From positions 6,925-70,924 of the forward strand of contig CAVZRL010000010.1 in the NCBI GenBank assembly GCA_963777775.1: a stretch of 64,000 nucleotides of DNA, given 5' to 3'. The notes under the pieces were generated by a model. That model saw nothing but the letters and a program-made list of their open reading frames with translations, searched no databases and was not told where the DNA came from. Made by a program: the position numbers and the translations under genes. This stretch comes from WHSW01 sp963777775 (GTDB lineage Bacteria; Actinomycetota; Thermoleophilia; Solirubrobacterales; 70-9). Position 1 is the stretch's first letter. Every line of letters begins with the position of its first letter. Below are positions 9,418 to 15,823 of the stretch, piece after piece.

Positions 9418-9762
9418 GTGGCCGATGCGTTCCAAATGCCGTTCGGGTCCCGGGATGAGCGCATCGCGCACAACGAGGCCTGGTCGAGAAGCCTGAACGA
9501 GCGCCGCGCCGAGTGGGTGAGCGGCCCCGACGAGACAACCGGCTTTCGGTGCGAGTGCTGGCAGCGGGATTGCCCGGAGCGCGTCCCCCTCTCTCCGGCG
9601 GATTGGACGATGGTCCGCGCCAGGCCCAATCGATTCGTCGTTGCGCCCGGTCACGTTGCCGACGAGTTCGAGGCGGTGGTCGATGAGTTCCCCCAGTTCT
9701 GGTTCGTTGAGAAGCTCGGCGAGGCGGGTGCCGTCGCTAAGGACTTGGCCAATTCAGACTGA
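9418..9762 (+). CDS. conserved actinobacterial small protein with Cys motif
   Basis: The 114-residue protein has an N-terminal helical part (HNEAWSRSLNERRAEW), then FRCECWQRDCPERVPLSPADW with three Cys in a CxCx4-5C arrangement, and the conserved end RFVVAPGHVADEFEAVVDEFP, FWFVEKLGEAG. I know this arrangement as a widespread, uncharacterised actinobacterial family; a metal-binding role for the Cys is inference. GTG 9418 is taken as start because of the TAGATT box seven bases upstream. It stands alone between recombined SnoaL remnants. Confidence 0.75.
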   Translation: MADAFQMPFGSRDERIAHNEAWSRSLNERRAEWVSGPDETTGFRCECWQRDCPERVPLSPADWTMVRARPNRFVVAPGHVADEFEAVVDEFPQFWFVEKLGEAGAVAKDLANSD

Positions 9763-9791
9763 GGCGGTCGCCGCGCGCGACTGCGCGGGCG

Positions 9792-9866
9792 ATGTCGCAC
9801 GAGAACGTCGAGACGGTCAGGTCATTAGAGCCAGTTCTCCTAGTGACGACCCGTAGCGGCGCGTGA
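9792..9866 (+). pseudogene. 24-codon remnant of a SnoaL gene
   Basis: The family promoter tail CTGCGCGGGCG precedes ATG 9792, and the frame reads MSHENVETVRS before diverging and stopping at 9866. Only the first 11 codons match the SnoaL family. It is another broken cassette, like 7369-7720. Confidence 0.65.
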
Positions 9867-9929
9867 CCGTTTTGTGCCCACTTCACCGTCCCCCGGAAGC
9901 TCGCCGGGCACAAGCGTTGAGTAGGTGCA

Positions 9930-9968
9930 GAGGGTCGGCCTAGGATTCATTCCCCCGGGTCGGCCCTC
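9930..9968. terminator. imperfect 11-bp hairpin
   Basis: GAGGGTCGGCC (9930-9940) pairs with GGTCGGCCCTC (9958-9968) with two G-U pairs and a 17-nt loop. It lies downstream of the minus-strand fragment at 10002 and may terminate that strand. Confidence 0.4.
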
Positions 9969-10001
9969 TACGTCGGTGTCCGAGCTGACGTCGTCTACCC
10001 G

Positions 10002-10103
10002 CTAACCGCCGTGCTGGTTGACGAACTTGATGCACTGGCCCTGGTTCTTGAATCCGAACTCGCGCCAGCCGCCCTTCTTGCAGGCGCAGTGGCGAAGTGA
10101 ACA
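10002..10103 (-). pseudogene. C-terminal fragment of a GGW/GQC-type small secreted protein
   Basis: Read on the minus strand, the last 25 codons give CACKKGGWREFGFKNQGQCIKFV before the stop at 10002. I know a pattern of two Cys around GGW-FKNQGQC as the end of small secreted proteins in Thermoleophilia. No start, signal peptide or N-terminal half is attached, so this is a broken gene end downstream of the secreted-protein operons. Confidence 0.45.
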
Positions 10104-10179
10104 GGAGGCCAGCTCCAAAAACACCGTCCCCGGAGCGTTCGATGCCGTCCGCCCTCTATCGCGAGCGGGGCCGCTAGAG

Positions 10180-10560
10180 CTAGTCCTTAATGTGGGCGTA
10201 TCTCGACTGGGCGCGCTTGCAGACGATCCTCTCGCCGTACTTCTTGATGATCTTCCTGTGGACAACCACCCTGTGGTCAACCACGGGGGAGACCTGGGTG
10301 GGGAAGATCCTGTACCTACCGGAGTTGTAGGACTGATCGGTGCGCAGCAGTTCGCCGGGGTGCTCGCCGCGATGATGCAAGGTGACCGTGCGCTGCTTCT
10401 CACAGCCCCTCTTCGCCTTCACCCGGCCGTGAAACGAGGTGATGGCGCCCCTGATCGACACCGAGGTCCTGACCTTGGTCGTTTCCTTCGCCACGGCAAC
10501 CGCCGTGCCAAGGCCGACGACCGCGACGATCGCCGCGATGAGAACGAATGGCTTCTTCAT
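10180..10560 (-). CDS. small secreted protein, MKKPFVLIAAIVAVV family (copy 1)
   Basis: The 126-residue protein has an N-terminal signal peptide (MKKPFVLIAAIVAVVGLG, cleavage near AVAKE) shared almost letter for letter by five genes here. The mature part has strands around VSIRGAITSFHGRV, a conserved GCEKQRTVTLHH, a GRYRI strand and the end KYGERIVCKRAQSR. The two Cys are conserved in the family and could form a disulfide across an Ig-like sandwich; the fold is inference. It lies 65 nt behind the choice-of-anchor-D gene at 10626 under leader L3, forming a two-gene operon. Its GGGAGAGTC ribosome-binding site is shared with its paralogues. Confidence 0.8.
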   Translation of the reverse strand: MKKPFVLIAAIVAVVGLGTAVAVAKETTKVRTSVSIRGAITSFHGRVKAKRGCEKQRTVTLHHRGEHPGELLRTDQSYNSGRYRIFPTQVSPVVDHRVVVHRKIIKKYGERIVCKRAQSRYAHIKD

Positions 10561-10625
10561 GACTCTCCCTCTTTGAGAGGCTGGCCCGCCCGATCGTGCC
10601 GGGCGTTGGTCTTGTTGCCGGCCGC

Positions 10626-11552
10626 TCAGCGGACGCAAGTTCCCTGTCTCGCCTCTCTGCAGAGCCTGACCTTGAGCTCGTCGGTGGCCCTCTGGCCGAA
10701 CACATCGATAGCCGTGAGCCTGATCTTGACCTTGGGCTTGGGCGACTGCTTGAGCCGCCGCAGGTGCTTGAGCTTGGCCTTGAACCTGGTCGACTTCCAC
10801 TTGGGCGGCCCGCTGCCCGCGACCCGGACCACGGTCCTCTTGACGCCGCCCCTCGCCACCACCCGGGAGTCGTAGTTGGTGTGGGCGTAGAGCGTGAGCC
10901 TCTTTTTCAGCAACGTCAGGTTTTCGGGGAGACCCGGGGAGTACCCGTCGTAGACGTCGAACTCCAGGGGGAAGGCCGGCGGAGTCGCATGGGTAACCCC
11001 GTTGCCGGTGAGCGTCGCCGCGGGGCCGCCGGCGCCGGTGCTCAGCGTGCCCGCCTTAGGCCCGGTGCCGGTGGGGGTGAAGGTGACGTTGATGAGGCAG
11101 CCCTGGACCTGCCCAGGAGCAGCGGCCGACAGCGTCGCTGGGCAGTTATTGGTCTGGGCGTAGTCGCCCGAGACGGCGATGGTGGGGTTGAAGGGTGCGG
11201 GGCACGGGTACTCGCCCCCTGGCCGGCACCCGACCCCCAACGCAAATTGCCGCACCGGGCTCGCCGTTCCGACCTGCCGATCGCCGAAGTTGAATCTGGG
11301 CCCCCCAAGGCAGGTTGTTAGATCCTTCCACTGCTCCCACGTGGTGGGCGGTGGGCTCGGTGGTGGGCAGTACCACGTGGAAAGCAGGGCCGCCGGCGCG
11401 CTCGCGGGCTCCGCGCTCGCGGTGCTGCTCGCCGTGGCGGCCGAGAGCACGACGGCGAGGCCGAGCGCGAGGACGCCGCAGGGAACGATCGTGCGCATCG
11501 TGCGTCCTCTGCCTCCAACCGGTGCCTTGGTGGTGATCGCATGAGCCCTCAT
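10626..11552 (-). CDS. secreted choice-of-anchor-D (HYDIN/ASPM-like Ig) protein
   Basis: The protein has 308 residues from ATG 11552, chosen for the MRAHAITTK start shared with its paralogue at 61108 and for the GAGGCCCGAG site upstream. A signal peptide spans residues 20-45 (IVPCGVLALGLAVVLSAATASS). Residues 60-175 match a choice-of-anchor-D domain: NFGDRQVGTASPVRQFAL, DYAQTNNCPATL, GQVQGCLINVTFTPTGTGPK and ATLTGNG. Such domains are exported beta-sandwiches; binding partners are not predicted. The C-terminal third is Lys/Arg-rich (KAKLKHLRRLKQSPK) with a second Ig-like region. It is the first gene of a two-gene operon. Confidence 0.85.
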   Translation of the reverse strand: MRAHAITTKAPVGGRGRTMRTIVPCGVLALGLAVVLSAATASSTASAEPASAPAALLSTWYCPPPSPPPTTWEQWKDLTTCLGGPRFNFGDRQVGTASPVRQFALGVGCRPGGEYPCPAPFNPTIAVSGDYAQTNNCPATLSAAAPGQVQGCLINVTFTPTGTGPKAGTLSTGAGGPAATLTGNGVTHATPPAFPLEFDVYDGYSPGLPENLTLLKKRLTLYAHTNYDSRVVARGGVKRTVVRVAGSGPPKWKSTRFKAKLKHLRRLKQSPKPKVKIRLTAIDVFGQRATDELKVRLCREARQGTCVR

Positions 11553-11700
11553 CTCGGGCCTCCTCGTCGTCGTGGCCGCCGACCTGGGCTCCCGATGAGG
11601 CAGGTGCGGTGCCGGTTGACGGCCTGAAGGCTCCAACACGGCGGTACACACCCGGTACACACGCGGTCTCCGACGGGCCGCGGTCGAGACCGTCAGCCCG
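11553..11700 (-). promoter_or_regulatory. leader copy L3 with three 11-bp periodic heptamers
   Basis: Read on the minus strand, this carries GGAGACC (11671-11665), GTGTACC (11660-11654) and GTGTACC (11649-11643), all 11 bp apart. GCCGTGTTGGAGC, CAACCGGCACC and a GAGGCCCGAG ribosome-binding site before ATG 11552 follow. The upstream edge continues into a degenerate BTAD-gene tail (11691-11750). Confidence 0.65.
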
Positions 11701-11750
11701 AGCGCGAACCTGGAGTCCGCTCCGGACGAGCTCTTCCGCTGTGCGGGTGT
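11691..11750 (-). pseudogene. degenerate BTAD-gene 3' tail
   Basis: The minus strand here still shows GAAGAGCTCGTCCGGAGCGG and a final CTCGGGCTGA, aligning with the last 18 codons of the regulators (EEVVPEQDY to SG-stop), but most codons are damaged. It marks the upstream border of the third tandem unit. Confidence 0.45.
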
Positions 11751-11798
11751 GATGCGCCGCCCGGGCAGCGACTCCCGGCGCTGACACCGTCCGTCGTC

Positions 11799-12214
11799 CT
11801 AGCCGAACCCGAGCCTGTTCGACCTCCTCGCCTTGCAGACGACCTTGTCGCCGTTGCTCTTCGTGATCCGCTTCGCGTTCGCCTTGAGGCGGAAGTGGCG
11901 CGGGACAGCTCCTACGCGCGATTTGATCTCGTACTTACCACGGTCGTTCGTCCGATCGGCGCCGCGCCTCACCTTGGTCCCCCCGTCGTAGAATTTCCAG
12001 GAATACAGAACAACCCTGCGCCCCTTCTCACAGCCCCTACCCGCCTTCACCTGGCCCGAGAACGAGCCGTCTCCGTACGGTCTGTTTGGCTTGTCGTCCT
12101 TGAACTGGAGCGTCACCAAGGCCCCGACCTTGATCGTCTCCTTCGCGACCGCAACCGTCGCACCAAGGCTGACAACGGCGACGATCGCCGCGATGAGAAC
12201 AAATGCTTCTTCAT
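11799..12214 (-). pseudogene. MKKPF-family secreted protein with a frameshift in the signal peptide (copy 2)
   Basis: ATG 12214 begins ATGAAGAAGCATTTG, where the paralogues read ATGAAGAAGCCATTCG. One base is missing, and translation leaves frame after Lys-3. The remainder of the gene is intact in the other frame: signal core FVLIAAIVAVVSLG, GRGCEKGRRVVLYSW, DRGKYEI and ITKSNGDKVVCKARRSNR. No good alternative start exists in the correct frame. The ATG overlaps the stop of the gene at 12211 (ATGA). Either the gene is inactivated or the base was lost in assembly. Confidence 0.7.
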
Positions 12215-12720
12215 GACTCTCCCTCGGGCGCTGCCGCGATCCCGGCTTCAGACGGTGGCGGGATCGTGAACCGGCGCGACCTGTCGAGTTCACAAATGAA
12301 CCTGTCGTCCCGGTGCGCCGTGCGGGGGGCCGTGACGCGGACCTGCTGTTGAGTGGGCGGATCCGTACGATCGGGCCAGCTGAGCCAGAATCTGCCGCGG
12401 GTCACGGTGAAGTAGCCGGCGCGGGTCACATGCTCGGTCCGATCTTTGAGCATCACGCGGCGGTTGATGCGGCACTCCCTCTGAGGCGAGTGGACCCTGC
12501 CCTTCGCGAAGTACTTCGTGCGGCCGAGGGGGCCGATCTCGGAGGAGACGCGCGTGATCTTCACCTGCGTCTTGACTACCTTGCGGTCCTTCGCTGCCGA
12601 TGCGGGCGCGGCCGCGATCAGGCCGATCGCCGCCAGCGCCACGCCCAGCGTCAGCACTCGCGGCATCCTGGCCTCGGGTCTCGCCTTTCGTCTCCGGGCA
12701 GTGCTTGTCTGAGCCCTCAT
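12211..12720 (-). CDS. secreted single Ig-like domain protein (MRAQTS family, copy 1)
   Basis: The 169-residue protein starts at ATG 12720 behind CAGGAGGCCCAGG. After a basic N-terminus (RRRKARPEAR) comes a signal peptide (VLTLGVALAAIGLIAAAPASA). The mature part is one copy of a domain of about 130 residues with KVVKTQVKITRVSSE, GRVHSPQRECRINRRVML, FWLSWPDRT and the end DDRFICELDRSRRFTIPPP. The two conserved Cys suggest a disulfide. The gene at 13362 holds two such domains. Its TGA overlaps the start of the MKKPF gene (ATGA), so the two are translationally coupled. Confidence 0.8.
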   Translation of the reverse strand: MRAQTSTARRRKARPEARMPRVLTLGVALAAIGLIAAAPASAAKDRKVVKTQVKITRVSSEIGPLGRTKYFAKGRVHSPQRECRINRRVMLKDRTEHVTRAGYFTVTRGRFWLSWPDRTDPPTQQQVRVTAPRTAHRDDRFICELDRSRRFTIPPPSEAGIAAAPEGES

Positions 12721-12861
12721 CCTGGGCCTCCTGGTCGTCGTGGCCTCGGGCCTGGTCTCCAGCGAGGCGAGGCGGCGGTGCCGGTTGACAGCGCACAGGC
12801 TCCAACACGGCGGTACACACCCGGTACACACGCGGTCTACGAGCGCGGCGGTCGAGCCCGC
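12721..12861 (-). promoter_or_regulatory. leader copy L4 with three 11-bp periodic heptamers
   Basis: On the minus strand it reads GTAGACC (12840-12834), GTGTACC (12829-12823) and GTGTACC (12818-12812), exactly 11 bp apart, then GCCGTGTTGGAGCC, TCAACCGGCACC and the ribosome-binding site. The three heptamers share the pattern GTNNACC. This copy and those at 14.4 and 15.8 kb keep the best-preserved triple. Confidence 0.7.
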
Positions 12862-12920
12862 TTAGCCCGAGGGCAGACCGAGACGTAGTCCTGCTCGGAA
12901 CGAGCTCTTCCGCTGTTCGC
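12862..12920 (-). pseudogene. BTAD-gene 3' tail remnant
   Basis: The minus strand reads GAAGAGCTCGTTCCGAGCAG, then GACTACGTCTCGGTCTGCCC, and a stop. This aligns with the regulator ending EEVVPEQDYVSVCPSG but carries a one-base deletion. It forms the upstream edge of the second tandem unit. Bases 12921-12984 hold a 3' flank also found behind the gene at 11799 (CGTCCGTCGTCCTAG). Confidence 0.6.
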
Positions 12921-12984
12921 GTCTGGGCCGCCGGCGTGCAGCGACCCCGGCGCCTGACGGCGTCCGTCGTCCTAGTCCGTCGTT

Positions 12985-13365
12985 CTAGCGGAACCGCCAC
13001 TTGTTCGACCTGCCCGTCTTGCAGACGATCTTGTCGCCGTCGTTCTTGGTGATCGTCTTCTCCGATGCCACGGTGCGGTAGTAGCCGGACGAGTCAGGGA
13101 TTGTGAAGCCGATGTAGTACCTGCCACGGTCGTCCGAGTAATCGGACCTGCGCTCCTGGGTGCCATGGGTCCGGGTCACATGCGTCAGGGTCACCCGTCG
13201 CTGCTTCTCACAGCCCTTCTTCGCATTTACCGTACCCTCCAACGACGACGGCCCGACTCGGAGCGTCACCGAGGTCCCGACCTTGATCGTTTTCGCCACG
13301 GCGGCGACCGTGCCAAAGCCGACGACCGCGACGATCGCCGCAATGAGAACGAATGGCTTCTTCAT
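12985..13365 (-). CDS. small secreted protein, MKKPFVLIAAIVAVV family (copy 3)
   Basis: The 126-residue protein has signal peptide MKKPFVLIAAIVAVVGFG with cleavage near AAVAK. The mature domain keeps VTLRVGPSSLEGTV, KGCEKQRRVTLTHV, DDRGRYYIGF and ITKNDGDKIVCKTGRSNK. ATG 13365 overlaps the stop of the two-domain gene at 13362 (ATGA), so its synthesis is probably coupled to that gene. The two genes form the first of the three tandem operons downstream of regulator 2. Confidence 0.85.
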   Translation of the reverse strand: MKKPFVLIAAIVAVVGFGTVAAVAKTIKVGTSVTLRVGPSSLEGTVNAKKGCEKQRRVTLTHVTRTHGTQERRSDYSDDRGRYYIGFTIPDSSGYYRTVASEKTITKNDGDKIVCKTGRSNKWRFR

Positions 13366-14297
13366 GACTCTCCCTCGGGCGCTGCCGCGATCCCGGCTTC
13401 AGACGGTGGCGGGATCGTGAACCGGGGCGACCTGTCGCCTTTGCAAATGAACCTGCCGTCCTCCCCATCCTGCGACGCTGAGGGCGAGCGGGTGATTTTG
13501 GCGCGGTCGTGCTGTTGAGTGAACGGAACCGTACGATCGAGCCAGCCCATGTAGAAGACGCGGCCGTTTGTGTAGAAGTGCGGTCCCGGATGCTTGGTCC
13601 GATGGTTGAGCCTCACGATGCGCCCGTAGCGGCACTCAGCCCTAGGCGAGTGGACCTTGCCCTTCACCTCGTACCACGCGTAGGGCGCCCCATAATCGGG
13701 GCTGACGATCCCGGAGGAGACGCGCGTGATCTTCACCCGCGTCTTCACTACCTTGCGGGCCTTCGCCGCCGATGCGGCCGTGGCCGCGATCCCGGCTTCG
13801 GACGGTGGCGGGATCGTGAACCGGGGCGACCTGTCGCCTTTGCAAATGAACCTGCCGTCCGGCGCGTCGCTTCCCGGCAACGGCCTTGTGGGCCAGCGGG
13901 CGACTATGACGCGGTCGTGCTGTTGGGGGAACGGAGACGTACGATCGCGCCAGGAAAGGATGAACTGGGCGGCGTAGTCGCCAGCGGCATGCCAATCGGA
14001 CGGATGGTGAATGAGCTCCTTGGGGCGATCGCGGCGGCACTCTGCCCTAGGCGAGCGGACGACGCCATACACCGAGTAGATCGCGTAGGGCGCCCCAAGA
14101 TTGGAGCTGTCGATCTCGGAGGAGACGTGCGTGATCGTCACCCGCGTCTTGACTACCTTGCGGTCCTTCGCTGCCGATGCGGGTGCGGCCGCGATCAGAC
14201 CGAGCGCCGCCAGCGCCACGCCCAGCGTCAGCACTCGCGGCATCCTGGCCTCGGGTCTCGCCTTTCGTCTACGGGCCCTGCTTGTCTGAGCCCTCAT
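13362..14297 (-). CDS. secreted protein with two tandem Ig-like domains (MRAQTS family, copy 2)
   Basis: The 311-residue protein starts at ATG 14297 behind AGGAGGCCCCGG. The frame stays open far upstream through leader L5, but the family start and the ribosome-binding site fix the beginning. After the signal peptide (VLTLGVALAALGLIAAAPASA) the 130-residue domain occurs twice, at about residues 42-170 and 178-305. Each copy runs from KVVKTRV-ITxVSS through SPRAECR and WxDRT-PF-QQHDR to GRFICKGDRSPRFTIPPP. A 78-bp stretch is repeated with one mismatch (13384-13461 and 13783-13860), so the duplication is recent. It is coupled to the MKKPF gene downstream. Confidence 0.8.
   Translation of the reverse strand: MRAQTSRARRRKARPEARMPRVLTLGVALAALGLIAAAPASAAKDRKVVKTRVTITHVSSEIDSSNLGAPYAIYSVYGVVRSPRAECRRDRPKELIHHPSDWHAAGDYAAQFILSWRDRTSPFPQQHDRVIVARWPTRPLPGSDAPDGRFICKGDRSPRFTIPPPSEAGIAATAASAAKARKVVKTRVKITRVSSGIVSPDYGAPYAWYEVKGKVHSPRAECRYGRIVRLNHRTKHPGPHFYTNGRVFYMGWLDRTVPFTQQHDRAKITRSPSASQDGEDGRFICKGDRSPRFTIPPPSEAGIAAAPEGES
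13384..13860 (-). repeat. internal 78-bp direct repeat (domain duplication)
   Basis: Bases 13384-13461 and 13783-13860 differ at one position. They encode the end of the Ig-like domain (FICKGDRSPRFTIPPPSEAG). A third, more diverged copy lies at 12234-12310 in the neighbouring gene. The pattern fits unequal crossing-over between tandem units. Confidence 0.75.
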
Positions 14298-14439
14298 CCG
14301 GGGCCTCCTGGTCGTCGGGGCCTCGGACCTCGTCTCCTGATGAGGCGAGGCGCGGTGCCTGTTGACGCCCTGAAGGCTCCAACACGGCGGTACACATCCG
14401 GTACACACGCGGTCTACGAGCCCGCCGCGTTCGCGATCG
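14298..14439 (-). promoter_or_regulatory. leader copy L5 with three 11-bp periodic heptamers
   Basis: On the minus strand it reads GTAGACC (14417-14411), GTGTACC (14406-14400) and GTGTACC (14395-14389), each 11 bp apart, then GCCGTGTTGGAGCC, CAACAGGCACC and GAGGCCCCGG before ATG 14297. It abuts the regulator-tail remnant at 14440. Confidence 0.7.
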
Positions 14440-14523
14440 TCAGCCCGAGTGACAGACCGAGACGTAGTCCTGCTCGGGGACGAGCTCTTCCCACTGCTCG
14501 GGCGTGAGATCGCCGGCGAGGCG
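14440..14523 (-). pseudogene. BTAD-gene 3' tail remnant (best preserved)
   Basis: Minus-strand translation gives LAGDLTPEQWEELVPEQDYV followed by SVCHSG and a TGA stop at 14440. This is the C-terminus of the BTAD-nSTAND-WD40 regulators, cut off from any propeller. It shows that a regulator 3' end travelled with the leader when the unit was duplicated. Bases 14524-14671 contain nothing I can assign. Confidence 0.75.
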
Positions 14524-14671
14524 CCGCCGTCCGGGGGAAGGCCGCGTTGGGAGAAAATCCTCGCATTAATGGGGCTCATGAGTAGCGTTGGCGAGGACTT
14601 TGAACGCGACTCCCGGGTAATGAGATCGCGGCGATCGTGCCGTAAGTCCGGGCAGGTGGAGGGGGTCGCGG

Positions 14672-15682
14672 CTAGGGGTGCGTGCCCCAGTCGACCTTGA
14701 ACGGGGAAAGGCGCTTGCCGAACCGCCGCCCGCCGACGACGTGCTTGCCCGACCCGTCTGGGTTCATCGCGACCAGCTCTTCCCTCCTGGGGGAGGAGCG
14801 CGAGTACATGATCTGGGTGCCGCTCGGCGACCAGACCGGGTACTCCGCTCTCTTTCTGCCCTGGCCAGTTCGTACCGGTGGATGGTCGGTCAGCCTCGTC
14901 CGCCCACTGCCGTCGGCGCGCATCACATAGATGTTCGCCTTGGACCCCGGCCGGCCGGAGTCCCCGGAGCCGAAGGCGATCCTCTGGCCGTCGGGCGACC
15001 AGTCGGGGTCGGCGGCGTTCAGGCGCCACGGGGTTAGGCGCTCGAGGCCGCTCCCGTCGATCCCCACGCGGAAGATCGCCGAGGCGCGCTCGTTCCTGTA
15101 ACGCCCGAACACGATCGAGCTCCCGTCGGGCGAGAACTGGGCCTCGAAATCCCAGGCGAACCCCCTCGGGAGCGTCGTCACCCGGCGAGCCTCGGCCTGG
15201 GTGACGACGTCGGGATCGGAGGCGGGGATGATCCAGATCCCCGACCGGGCCGGGTAATCGCCCCAGTCGGCGCTGATCGCCAGGCTGGCGGCGTCCGGCG
15301 ACCAGCTCGGACTGGACTGGTCTCCCGGCGCCCTCGTGAGCTGTGTGAGGCCACTTCCGTCCGCGTTCATCACGTATATCTGGGACACCCCGAAGACGTG
15401 GCCGCCGTAGCTCTGGAATGCGATCCTCTGTCCATCCGGGGACCAGTCGGGGAGCTCCGAGAGGCTGGGGTCGGGGGTGGAGGTCAGTCTCCGGACGGCG
15501 CTCCCGTCGGGCTTGGCGGTGAAGATCTCGCTGCAACACGTCCCCGGACCGACGCCACTGAACGAGACCAGTCCGTCCTCGCCGGGGAAGGTCGCCGACG
15601 CCGGCGCCGCCCCGACCGCCGTGATCACGGCAGCAAGGACGAGGATGAAAAGGGACTTGGTGGAGACGATGCGCGCCGTCAT
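14672..15682 (-). CDS. secreted TolB-like six-bladed beta-propeller protein
   Basis: The 336-residue protein starts at ATG 15682 behind CAGGAGGCCCAG. A signal peptide (LFILVLAAVITAVGAAPASA) is followed by PD40/TolB-type blades with the motif SPDG-IAF: near DWSPDGQRIAFQS, SWSPDAASLAIS, QFSPDGSSIVFG, DWSPDGQRIAFG and WSPSGTQIMYS, with linking strands IYVMNADGSG and IYVMRADGSG. Blade number fits a six-bladed propeller. Such proteins are usually scaffolds or sensors in the envelope; a partner is not evident. It is the first gene downstream of regulator 2 and carries the leader L6, so it likely belongs to the same regulon. Confidence 0.85.
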   Translation of the reverse strand: MTARIVSTKSLFILVLAAVITAVGAAPASATFPGEDGLVSFSGVGPGTCCSEIFTAKPDGSAVRRLTSTPDPSLSELPDWSPDGQRIAFQSYGGHVFGVSQIYVMNADGSGLTQLTRAPGDQSSPSWSPDAASLAISADWGDYPARSGIWIIPASDPDVVTQAEARRVTTLPRGFAWDFEAQFSPDGSSIVFGRYRNERASAIFRVGIDGSGLERLTPWRLNAADPDWSPDGQRIAFGSGDSGRPGSKANIYVMRADGSGRTRLTDHPPVRTGQGRKRAEYPVWSPSGTQIMYSRSSPRREELVAMNPDGSGKHVVGGRRFGKRLSPFKVDWGTHP

Positions 15683-15823
15683 TCTGGGCCTCCTGGTCGT
15701 CGTGGCCTCGGACCTGGTCTCCCGATGAGGCAGGCGCGGTGCCGGTTTGACAGCGCACAGGCTCCAACACCGCGGTACACACCCGGTACACACGCGGTCT
15801 ACGAGCGCGCGCGCTCGAGATCG
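15683..15823 (-). promoter_or_regulatory. leader copy L6 with three 11-bp periodic heptamers
   Basis: This is the copy in its original context, directly after the stop of regulator 2 (15824). On the minus strand GTAGACC (15802-15796), GTGTACC (15791-15785) and GTGTACC (15780-15774) are 11 bp apart, followed by GCGGTGTTGGAGCC, CAAACCGGCACC and the ribosome-binding site. It suggests that the other copies derive from the 3' flank of a regulator gene. Confidence 0.7.
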
